A DNA stretch of 14,108 nucleotides from Methanoregula sp. (GTDB lineage: Archaea; Halobacteriota; Methanomicrobia; Methanomicrobiales; Methanospirillaceae): NCBI GenBank assembly GCA_023228295.1, contig JALOBP010000082.1, positions 1 to 14,108 on the forward strand. Reading direction: 5' to 3'. The notes beneath the pieces are model-generated. The model was given only the letters and a program-made list of their open reading frames with translations. It made no database searches and was not told the origin of the DNA. Below, piece after piece: positions 6,972-13,473 of the stretch. The position numbers and the translations under genes were made by a program. The number at the start of each line of letters is the position of its first letter. Position 1 is the stretch's first letter.

Positions 6972-8237
6972 TCACGAATGCTTCCTGATCCAGAAGAGCA
7001 GGCAGAAACATCCGAGTGCCAGCGGGATAGCAGTTGCCGGTGCTTCGCGTGTCGGCACCATGGTTGCAGGTTTTTCTGTCGGAGTGGTATGATTTCCTAC
7101 TCCAGATGTGGGGGATGTCAGTACCGGCAACGGGTCTGGGGCCGGAGCATCAATCACATAAAGATGGACATAACCCTCTTTCAGGGAAGTGTTATCAGAA
7201 TCAGAATAGAGAATCCTGTTATCACGGAAGTCCCACAAAACCTTCTGTGGAGTATCCGGTAACAACAATTCCGTTTCACCCGTAATAATGTTGTAAACAA
7301 TGATCCTCCGCGACTCGTCACGGGTCTGATCCAATACCGAATACTCGGTCCATACAGCATAATTACCTGACAGGTACGGCATGCTCGCAAGGGCCATAAG
7401 ATTATTCTCACTGATGCGATGTTCCGTTCCGGAAGTAAGATTATAGAGATATATCGCAGGATTCCCGTCGCGAAGATCTTCCCAGACAACATAATTTCCT
7501 GAAATGCGGGGATACTGTTGGAGATCGTGAGCTGTACACAGGGCGATCTCTTCATTCCGGTCAATGTCGAATAGATAAATATCTCCACCTCCCGGTTCTT
7601 TGCGCTTATCCGACCAGACAATGCGGGAACCGTCGATAGCAGGGTATGACTTCCTTCCAGGCCCGACAGGAAGTTCCTGAAGGGTTTGACTGGTCAGGTT
7701 GTACAGGACAATCCCGAAATCATTCGAAGGATAGAGCGTTCTCTTGGCCCAGACCACACGGTCCCCCGATATAACAGGATCACGGTTTTCCCGCTGGATA
7801 CTTAGATCGACACCGGCACCATCAGTTGTCAGTGCATACGCTTCCTGCGAGGTATCATTGTAAACAAAGATATTGAAATCTTCACTCCAGACCACGCGAC
7901 CATCGGCGATGCCAAAGGGGGTATTGAATAAATGCTGGTGCTCTGGGGAGGGGGAGGTGGCAAGGATCTGCATCTTCCCATCGGACAGGTTCATCAGCCA
8001 GAGAGTGCTGGTAATATTCGTCTGGAGCGTACGTTCTAACAGGAGTGTCTCCCAGAGAATCAGGTTATGGTCAACGGCAAATCCATTCGAAAAGGAATAA
8101 AACTGGTTGCCGGATTCATCTTCCGTGATAGAGGTGGAATAGAGGGGAATGTCAGTACCTGAAAGGATCGCGCTCGCGGGGATTGTCACGAGGAAAAATA
8201 TGAGGACAAGTCCACAAATATGCGATAGATTTTTCAT
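6972..8237 (-). CDS. TolB-like beta-propeller protein with C-terminal membrane anchor (cassette 3)
   Basis: This 421-residue protein has a signal peptide (MKNLSHICGLVLIFFLVT, cleavage near ASA, residue 23). The propeller repeats are classic: VISGDRVVWAKR, AIDGSRIVWSDKR...GGDIYLFDI, ISGNYVVWEDLRDGNPAIYL followed by YNLTSG, and YLSGNYAVWTEY...RRIIVYNIITGETELL. A Thr/Pro-rich spacer leads to a C-terminal hydrophobic segment (IPLALGCFCLLFWI) ending RKHS. It belongs with the propeller proteins at 734 and 2929 in build, though its repeats are more canonical. Outer-surface, membrane-tethered placement is expected. The gene lies 58 bases after the small secreted gene at 8296-8910, repeating the cassette order. 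Its ribosome binding site (GGAA) is weak. Confidence 0.87.
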   Translation of the reverse strand: MKNLSHICGLVLIFFLVTIPASAILSGTDIPLYSTSITEDESGNQFYSFSNGFAVDHNLILWETLLLERTLQTNITSTLWLMNLSDGKMQILATSPSPEHQHLFNTPFGIADGRVVWSEDFNIFVYNDTSQEAYALTTDGAGVDLSIQRENRDPVISGDRVVWAKRTLYPSNDFGIVLYNLTSQTLQELPVGPGRKSYPAIDGSRIVWSDKRKEPGGGDIYLFDIDRNEEIALCTAHDLQQYPRISGNYVVWEDLRDGNPAIYLYNLTSGTEHRISENNLMALASMPYLSGNYAVWTEYSVLDQTRDESRRIIVYNIITGETELLLPDTPQKVLWDFRDNRILYSDSDNTSLKEGYVHLYVIDAPAPDPLPVLTSPTSGVGNHTTPTEKPATMVPTREAPATAIPLALGCFCLLFWIRKHS

Positions 8238-8295
8238 AAAATCAAGTTCCGCGGGTTATGAATCATCGTCACTAAGTAGTGCAGAGATAAAAAGA

Positions 8296-8910
8296 TTAGG
8301 GGATGATAACTGACCCCGAATGGCCAGAACCACTAAGACTGGGTATTATGGTATATCCATAGGTATGAACATGATAACTACCATCGGCTGGCCAGAAGTA
8401 CATCTTGTATCCCGTATCAACAGAACTCGCACCTTGGGCAGAGGCGGCAGTTGAATCTACCCTTGAATCTGCGGCATTCACTAAAAATGCCTCAACGTAG
8501 ATATAACTGGTAGTTCCGGAAGATAATTGTGATCTACCCCCAAAGTCAATTCGGGTACTACTGACTTTCGTGATATACCCGGATACCGTCAGGGATACCA
8601 GTCTTGATAATTCAGTAATTCGATCCTCTTTTTCTCCATCGGGCCAGATCATCTTACGCTGGTACATGTCCTTTTTCACATCATCCGGCACACCTACCAG
8701 ATGCTCAGGGTGAACCGTTTCCATGTAATCGCCAATGGTGATATCCGAGCCCCACAGTTGATTAATCAGCTCAATCTGTTCCGGGGTCGCATGAGATACC
8801 CTTGGGGAATTGTCACTCATATCTGCCGCACTTACAACCGGCAGAATGCCGATGCAGAGTATGCTTATCGCGATAAGCAATACCAATTGTCGATTTATTC
8901 TGTTTGTCAT
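8296..8910 (-). CDS. Small secreted protein of cassette 3, distant relative of the products at 1 and 2191
   Basis: This 204-residue protein has a signal peptide with cleavage after VVSA (about residue 28). The mature N-terminus holds INQLWGSDITIGDY (W53, G54, I57, T58, G60), which lines up with LNEHWGEKITLGEL of cassettes 1 and 2. A charged spacer follows (residues 65-105), then a beta-rich, Ser/Gly/Tyr-rich C-terminal domain (SGYITKVSSTRIDFGG, YIYVEAFLV, YHVHTYGYTIIP). There is no anchor or catalytic motif. The ATG at 8910 is preceded by AGGTGG at ideal spacing; an in-frame start at 9021 would overlap the divergent promoter. The shared element TGTCACAGAAATC lies about 87 bases upstream. The propeller gene follows. 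Function unknown; a ligand-binding or surface-assembly partner of the propeller is possible. Confidence 0.85.
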   Translation of the reverse strand: MTNRINRQLVLLIAISILCIGILPVVSAADMSDNSPRVSHATPEQIELINQLWGSDITIGDYMETVHPEHLVGVPDDVKKDMYQRKMIWPDGEKEDRITELSRLVSLTVSGYITKVSSTRIDFGGRSQLSSGTTSYIYVEAFLVNAADSRVDSTAASAQGASSVDTGYKMYFWPADGSYHVHTYGYTIIPSLSGSGHSGSVIIP

Positions 8911-8996
8911 TTTTCCACCTTGCCGCACGTTTGTCTTATGTTTCACTGCGAGCGAACCGTGCATCCAACCTAGGGATAAGTCGAAAAATGCCTTAA

Positions 8997-9009
8997 GATT
9001 TCTGTGACA
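8997..9009 (-). promoter_or_regulatory. Shared promoter element, site 1 (TGTCACAGAAATC)
   Basis: The minus strand reads TTTTGTCACAGAAATC here, between cassette 3 and the divergent regulator gene. It matches TTTTGACACAGAATTC at site 3 over a longer stretch with two differences, and TGACACAGAAATC at site 2. The position of the TATA box at sites 2 and 3 is taken here by CTTAAGG, a poor TATA match. Being in the shared intergenic region, the site could act on both genes. Confidence 0.55.
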
Positions 9010-9026
9010 AAATTTTATCAATTAAA

Positions 9027-9034
9027 TTTATATT
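9027..9034 (+). promoter_or_regulatory. TATA box of the membrane-bound regulator gene
   Basis: TTTATATT lies about 27 bases ahead of the ATG at 9058, the normal archaeal TATA-to-start distance. The mRNA would begin at or within a few bases of the ATG, meaning a leaderless transcript. This supports 9058 over the in-frame GTG at 9004. Confidence 0.55.
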
Positions 9035-9057
9035 CCGTATGCCACAAGATCAAGGTA

Positions 9058-9909
9058 ATGGTTCCGGCCGCGGCCCTTATCGGAAAGCTGAAGATAGCGA
9101 CATCATATTTTTTCTTATTCCTGTTTGCCCTGCTGTGCATCTACGCCTCCCTGAATACTATAACCCTCTTTCTGTGGGGCGATCCCTCCGTGCTTGGCAG
9201 GCCCCGGGTGTTCCATCCTCCGGAGATCATGGTGCTCCACTATGTCGGGATGATCTCTCCCGATCTTGCCCGTCTTGTGGTCACGGCGCTCTTCTGGGGT
9301 TGCGGGATCTTCGCATGGCTGGGGTTCCGCCATATCACAAGGAAGAATTCGCTTGATCACCCCCTGCGGGAACGGATCATAGATTTCATCCGGTCGCACC
9401 CCGGCTGCCATTTCGGATCGATCGTGCGGGAGTGCGGGATCAACCGGGGGACCCTCTCCCATCACCTCGAGCAGCTCACCTCGCGGGGCCTTGTCCACGA
9501 AGTCAGGGACGGTGGTCTTACCCGGTATTATATGCGGGTGAGCGGGATATCCGAACTTGAACGGAAGATCCAAATCCACCGGGACAATCCCGTGCGGGGT
9601 CTGATTCTCACAACGCTCGGACAGGATTCTCAAATTGCACGAATACAACTGAAACGGGATCTGAACCTGTCCGGGCCGGCGCTGTGGTATCACATCCAGT
9701 TACTGGAACAGGACGGCATTGTCATTTCAGAACAGGACTCAGTCAGGACCGGCAGGCCCGTGCAGTATTCGCTCACGCAGGACGCCGGGGAGATCGTCAG
9801 AAACAGGAAAGAGGGAGGCCCGGCCGGTGTGGCCGGAATACAGTTTCATCCAAACAAGATTCCGGAAAATGAACTGCCCTCCGGCAGGGATACCAAAGTC
9901 CGTGCCTGA
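9058..9909 (+). CDS. Membrane-bound transcription regulator with two winged helix-turn-helix domains
   Basis: The 283-residue protein has two hydrophobic helices near the N-terminus (about 13-38 and 70-90) and a basic cytoplasmic stretch (RHITRK). A first winged helix follows (about 103-160; FIRSHPGCHFGSIVREC, then INRGTLSHHLEQLTSRGLVH and a wing ending GGLTRYYM), then a second (about 174-240; LSGPALWYHIQLLEQDGIV, then the wing GRPVQYSL). Two-helix anchors with paired ArsR/MarR-like winged helices recur in Methanomicrobiales regulators. It probably senses a signal at the membrane and binds DNA from there. The ATG at 9058 fits a leaderless transcript; an in-frame GTG at 9004 is less likely. 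It is divergent from cassette 3, with the shared element between them. Its 3' end overlaps the convergent gene by 64 bases. Confidence 0.85.
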   Translation: MVPAAALIGKLKIATSYFFLFLFALLCIYASLNTITLFLWGDPSVLGRPRVFHPPEIMVLHYVGMISPDLARLVVTALFWGCGIFAWLGFRHITRKNSLDHPLRERIIDFIRSHPGCHFGSIVRECGINRGTLSHHLEQLTSRGLVHEVRDGGLTRYYMRVSGISELERKIQIHRDNPVRGLILTTLGQDSQIARIQLKRDLNLSGPALWYHIQLLEQDGIVISEQDSVRTGRPVQYSLTQDAGEIVRNRKEGGPAGVAGIQFHPNKIPENELPSGRDTKVRA

Positions 9910-10805
9910 AAAAAAGGTAACAGACCGGATGGCCGGGATATCGCAGATGTATCCGGAACAGTGAACAACACTGTTCCGGTTCCGGTCGTCTTTTCTTTCT
10001 GCCAGCCGACTGTAAGGATGTATTCACCTGGGGGGAGTTGCGCAGGATCCATCTCATAGCTCCATAAATTCAGCTCCTTGTTCCTTCCCGGTTCAGTGAC
10101 ACCATCCTGTACAAGAACCGGAATGTCTGTAATGATGACCAGATCCCTGTTTTCTGTATTGTAGACTTTAGCAGACAGCGTATTCTCATCCCCCATGTTG
10201 GTTGTCCCGCTGAAATGCAGACGGTTGTCACCATCACGTCCCGGCACCGTCTGGTGCGTGACGGGATCACGGTCCTGATCAAAATGAATGAACGGTTCCT
10301 CGACAAAGAAGTATGCAGCCGTTACGACATCGTCGACACCGGGCCGCCCGGATATGGCAAGAAGGGACGAGACCACCGGCTGGACGTTGGCGTTCAGGGA
10401 ACTGGCAGGGCCGGGTTCGGCAGCGGTAACGCCATGATCGGTGATCGATATATTCCCGTCACCAGTGATCCGGCTACCGATCTCTAACTTTCCATTTGCG
10501 CCGGGATCAAGAACCACAAAAGCGTACTGGCCGCTTGAGAATGCCCGGGTCTCGTCCGGTTTCATCATAACGGTGAAGTCTCCCCGTTCATCGGGATTTA
10601 CCATGAAGGTATGGAAATAATGCCGGCCGAACACCATGACCGCAACAGAACCGTTTGTTGCGCCGGTTCCGGTAATCGTAATTGTATCTCCTTTCGCAAT
10701 CGTCTGCGGGCAGCTCGTAGTGAACGTCAGGCCGGCCGTAACCGGTGTGGCGATGAGTGCTGCCAGCATGAGAATACTTACTGCAATTGTCTTGTAGGAT
10801 TTCAT
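9846..10805 (-). CDS. Secreted beta-rich protein of a Methanomicrobiales surface family
   Basis: This 319-residue exported protein has a signal peptide cleaved after PVTA (about residue 24). A first beta domain (about 30-110) contains KGDTITITGTG, then VAVMVFGRHYF, and SGQYAFVVLDPGANGKLEI. A second (about 160-290) contains YFFVEEPFIHFD, then FSGTTNMGDENTLSAKVYN, and PPGEYILTVGW. I recognise this two-part pattern from predicted surface proteins of methanogens, which usually end in a Thr-rich linker and a membrane anchor. Here the last ~30 residues after FTVPD have no such character, so the anchor may be lost. The start follows AAAGGTGAAAG, a good ribosome binding site. The coding end overlaps the convergent regulator gene and includes a T7 run at 9909-9915, a possible frameshift or termination point. 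Confidence 0.78.
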   Translation of the reverse strand: MKSYKTIAVSILMLAALIATPVTAGLTFTTSCPQTIAKGDTITITGTGATNGSVAVMVFGRHYFHTFMVNPDERGDFTVMMKPDETRAFSSGQYAFVVLDPGANGKLEIGSRITGDGNISITDHGVTAAEPGPASSLNANVQPVVSSLLAISGRPGVDDVVTAAYFFVEEPFIHFDQDRDPVTHQTVPGRDGDNRLHFSGTTNMGDENTLSAKVYNTENRDLVIITDIPVLVQDGVTEPGRNKELNLWSYEMDPAQLPPGEYILTVGWQKEKTTGTGTVLFTVPDTSAISRPSGLLPFFQARTLVSLPEGSSFSGILFG

Positions 10806-10850
10806 TTTCTTTCACCTTTTACGTAGGTTATGGAGAGTATCAGAACGGGT

Positions 10851-10871
10851 ATTTAAACGATTTCTGTGTCA
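10851..10871 (-). promoter_or_regulatory. Shared promoter element, site 2, with TATA box
   Basis: The minus strand reads TGACACAGAAATC (10859-10871) followed at once by GTTTAAATACC, an archaeal TATA box at about 10851-10858. Initiation some 25 bases downstream would give a leader of roughly 25 bases before the start at 10805, containing the ribosome binding site. Confidence 0.6.
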
Positions 10872-10939
10872 TTTTTTTACCATTCAGGAAAAATGAGAGG
10901 GATTGTCAGCCCGTAAAATCAGGAACGGGTTCGACGACA

Positions 10940-12139
10940 TCAGTGCCGGTAGTACAAATCCAGCAGGGTCCCGGTTTGTGCATCGATCCATCCGGTTGCC
11001 GGATTGGGCCATTGTTGTGTCCGGATGGTCTCGTCATCGAACTGCACTTTCCACACAAGCGGGATACTCCCGGGCGCCGGGACGGACTTCTCCGGGTTGT
11101 GGTAGTCCTTCCAGCGGAGATCCGCAGACACAATTCTGAGGCTGGCAGAGGATGCAGGGTAGGTTTTTGACGCTTCCTGCTGCACGGTTTTTATCGCGGC
11201 ATCCTTTGGAATTGCAGGTTTGGCTGACTGCGCGACTGCATCCTCCGGCAGCCCCCAGGTTTTCCGGTATTCGGTAACCGTTCCTGCAACAGAATCGATT
11301 ACCAGGGTAAATCCGTCGCTGTCACAGGGGACTTCCCTGATGACCCGGTTATAGACAAAAACATAATTCCCGGCAACCTTCTCGCCGGGCATCCCGAGCG
11401 GGTCCAGCCGGGCATCGCTTATGATGACCGGTACTACACCGTTGCGTTCCTTGATCTCACGGTCCGCCACCTGTTGTGCAGCGTCGATTGTTATCGACGG
11501 ATTTTCCGGGCGTCCCATCCGCTTCACGCCAATCGCATACCCGCTAAGCTCCCCGGTATCCGCATCAAGCCCGCCATGGACGAGTTCTTCATCACCAATA
11601 TACAGGTAAAACTCCCATCCCCGGACATAATTCGACCCATCATGGAACCGCATCCTGACCCGGTCGGGATTCCATGCCGGAAATGCCTGTTGGGCAAGGT
11701 CTTTTGCCTGTTCGATTGTGATACCGGCATTTTCCTGCAGGGGATTATACAGATCGCCGGTCAAGACATCGATGAAGATAGTCTCATTCTTTTCGTAAAT
11801 CGAGTCCTTTGCAGGAACCAGGGTAAATTCGTACAGGACCTTTCCGGAGTAGTGATCATTGAGAGCAACACCATTAACCGAATACTGGCTCAGCGGATAT
11901 TCCTCCTGCAGCCGGGCTGTCGCCTCTTCTTCAGAAATTGTCGGGGTAACGGTTTTTTGCGTGGCTGGAATTCCGGTTTCTACAGTTGCCGGAACAATCG
12001 CTACAACCGGAACACCGGCACCTGACGGAATATCCATGCTTGTAACCGGTGGGGTTTGCAGGCAAACGATGATGATGCTCGAGGCAACGAGGACAAGCAC
12101 TACAGCAGCTATCATCAGTACGGGAGTTTTTGGTTTCAT
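10940..12139 (-). CDS. Membrane-anchored protein with four PepSY-like repeats
   Basis: The 399-residue protein has an N-terminal hydrophobic segment (about 7-26) serving as signal or anchor, then a Val/Thr/Pro-rich spacer. The rest looks like four tandem PepSY-like units. Each starts with a helix such as ISEEEATARLQEEY, ITIEQAKDLAQQAFP or ITIDAAQQVADREIK, and ends in a beta hairpin with D-x-x-(T/A)-G: IDVLTGDLY (123-131), LDADTGELSG (191-200), IDSVAGTVTEY (281-291), IDAQTGTLLD (385-394). PepSY domains occur in protease propeptides and in cell-surface proteins and can inhibit peptidases, so a surface regulatory role is plausible but unproven. The ATG at 12139 has GAGGTTGA upstream; an in-frame start at 12238 lies upstream of the TATA box and is rejected. 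The Cys after the hydrophobic run lacks a good lipobox. Confidence 0.8.
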   Translation of the reverse strand: MKPKTPVLMIAAVVLVLVASSIIIVCLQTPPVTSMDIPSGAGVPVVAIVPATVETGIPATQKTVTPTISEEEATARLQEEYPLSQYSVNGVALNDHYSGKVLYEFTLVPAKDSIYEKNETIFIDVLTGDLYNPLQENAGITIEQAKDLAQQAFPAWNPDRVRMRFHDGSNYVRGWEFYLYIGDEELVHGGLDADTGELSGYAIGVKRMGRPENPSITIDAAQQVADREIKERNGVVPVIISDARLDPLGMPGEKVAGNYVFVYNRVIREVPCDSDGFTLVIDSVAGTVTEYRKTWGLPEDAVAQSAKPAIPKDAAIKTVQQEASKTYPASSASLRIVSADLRWKDYHNPEKSVPAPGSIPLVWKVQFDDETIRTQQWPNPATGWIDAQTGTLLDLYYRH

Positions 12140-12216
12140 CGTGTCAACCTCGTGGCAGGACCGGTTTGAACCTGCGCCAAACCGGTCCAACACTATGATC
12201 CTGTCATGGCTCCGAG

Positions 12217-12237
12217 GTATAAACGAATTCTGTGTCA
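12217..12237 (-). promoter_or_regulatory. Shared promoter element, site 3, with TATA box
   Basis: The minus strand reads TGACACAGAATTC (12225-12237) followed by GTTTATACC, a TATA box at about 12217-12224. AATAAAATTT precedes the element, as at site 1. The expected leader to the start at 12139 is about 50 bases. Together with repeat copy B, this accounts for most of the roughly 500-base gap between 12140 and 12643. Confidence 0.6.
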
Positions 12238-12309
12238 AAATTTTATTAAACGGTGTCGCATGATCTGGTAATTCTGGGCTGTTGGAGAATTCTGACCCGC
12301 AGTACTGTC

Positions 12310-12645
12310 ACCCGTTCACTAATATTCTCCGTATGAGATCCCGGAAAACGGTCATAGCGGCCACCGGGTGGCGGAATTTCCCGTAAACGTGCAGCATATT
12401 GTCCTAAAAAACCGACCTGACCGAAGCCCGTTATTTTGCAGGGCACAATCCCGCTGAATTTCCCCCGATTCGCAAACGGGGCCCATTATAGGGATCTCTT
12501 TTCGGGCGTGGACACTATTTCCCCTGGAGATTTCCCGGGCCGGGTCCTGCCCGGGAGGTCTCCGTTGGAGAATGGATCCCAAAAACGGGTATCTCCCCAA
12601 GGGGCTTGCCGTAACAGGGGTACCGTCGGAGAGGGGACCATCCCC
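12310..12645. repeat. Dispersed repeat, copy B (core 12325-12571)
   Basis: This is the second copy of the element at 6614-6965, in the same orientation. The ends of the core carry TCTCCGTATGAGA (12326-12338, one base off the palindrome) and TCTCCGTTGGAGA (12559-12571). Single-base length changes against copy A, in an A-run near 12405-12411 and in a C-run near 12536, break the minus-strand frame that is open in copy A. Beyond the core, looser similarity (for example ACCGTCGGAGA near 12622) continues to about 12645, where the broken gene on the minus strand ends. The element lies upstream of the PepSY-repeat gene promoter and just past the 3' end of the pseudogene. Confidence 0.85.
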
Positions 12646-12993
12646 GGGTATAGGGGTCCGTGTAATTATCCGGCTTCCACCATTCGATCTCGATGACCGC
12701 AAAATCCTACACAATCAGCCGGCGCCAGGTCCGCTCGGCCCGGGTGCGGAGCCAGAGCTCGCGGAGCATGAACGGAGGAAACGGCAGCCCGCGGAGATCG
12801 CGGATCTCATCCGGGAACAGATCTTCGTAAAAGGATTCCGGGTCGATCCAGTACCGCGTCTGCCGGACTTTCACGAGCCGGATGGAATCGCGCTTGAAAA
12901 TTTCGAAATCGTACGCAAGGTCAGCGTGCGGGTTGCCGGTCCAGCGATAGCCCATCCGGTCCGCGAACCGTTTAGCCTCCGCGATTATGCCAT
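12644..12993 (-). pseudogene. Broken gene with an in-frame TAG and a disrupted start
   Basis: On the minus strand an 82-codon ORF (12955-12707, from MGYRWTGNPHAD to RTWRRLIV) ends in TAG. The same frame continues beyond the TAG with protein-like sequence: DFAVIEIEWWKPDNYTDPYT. Upstream of the ATG at 12955 the frame also reads as protein (GIIAEAKRFADR), but the only nearby ATG (12993) is one base out of frame and stops at once. Both ends therefore look damaged: a small indel after the original start and a nonsense change near the C-terminus. The reconstructed protein would be about 115 residues. DFEIFKRDSIRLVKVR is reminiscent of a nuclease-like beta hairpin of the PD-(D/E)xK type, but the usual E-x-K is K-x-R here. 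The family is otherwise not recognised. Repeat copy B starts where the gene should end. Confidence 0.55.
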
Positions 12994-13151
12994 CCTGTTT
13001 TTATCCGCGGATCATGGGGCCCGGGCCTCCTTCCGCTTTGGATCATGGCTGGACATGCAGGATCCGGAATAATCCGGTTTCAGTTGAATGGTTTGTGTTC
13101 GTAAAAGTCACGGTGGCGGAAAACACAACAAAAAAAGTACACGGGGAATTT
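12994..13151. other. Intergenic stretch with inverted repeat and T-run
   Basis: I see no gene here. CCGGAATAATCCGG (13065-13078) is a short inverted repeat, and an A-run near 13130 gives oligo-T on the minus strand just after the lipoprotein gene, a likely terminator for it. Confidence 0.3.
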
Positions 13152-13379
13152 TTAGAGTTTTGTCCCGATCCATGTCGGGGCAACGGACGTATCCACCGCA
13201 TCGCCCGGCTGGCCGGGTTCGCCGTAAAGCTGCTTGTAGTAATCAATCGCTTTTGCCTCCTCTGTACTCGTCCCAAAATCTGTAGGCTTCAGGGTTCCAA
13301 AGGACGTGTCGGCACAGCCAGAGGCCAGAGCAAATGCAATGCAGAGAGCAAAACAGACAGCACTGTGCAGATGTTTCAT
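13152..13379 (-). CDS. Small putative lipoprotein
   Basis: The 75-residue product begins MKHLHSAVCFALCIAFAL and has a lipobox-like ASGC with the Cys at about residue 22, so it is probably exported and lipid-modified at that Cys. The mature part of some 50 residues contains STEEAKAIDYYKQLYGEPGQ, then a short tail; I recognise no domain. I chose the ATG at 13379 because it places a normal n-region before the hydrophobic run; the in-frame ATG at 13403 adds eight residues without improving the signal. No strong ribosome binding site is seen. It lies between the broken gene and the surface protein gene at the window's right end, all on the minus strand. Confidence 0.6.
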   Translation of the reverse strand: MKHLHSAVCFALCIAFALASGCADTSFGTLKPTDFGTSTEEAKAIDYYKQLYGEPGQPGDAVDTSVAPTWIGTKL

Positions 13380-13473
13380 AAATGAGTGATTTCTACAGGC
13401 CATGACTATACTATCGTCAAGTCACAGGTTCCGTCCCGGTTTCAGGCCCGGGTTATCAGCGGAAAAAGAGAAT

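Noticed and set aside
12075..12115. Lipobox in the PepSY-repeat protein (Cys after the N-terminal hydrophobic run)
   Set aside because: The residues before the Cys (IIV) do not include the small residue expected at position -1, so a plain signal anchor is more likely.
12352..12714. A 120-codon minus-strand ORF across repeat copy B
   Set aside because: Only its middle matches the ORF of copy A; both flanks are in another frame. It is best explained as an incidental open frame in a non-coding repeat.
13384..13398. CTGTAGAAATCACTC ahead of the lipoprotein gene as another copy of the promoter element
   Set aside because: Only the GAAATC half matches, and it sits too close to the start codon.
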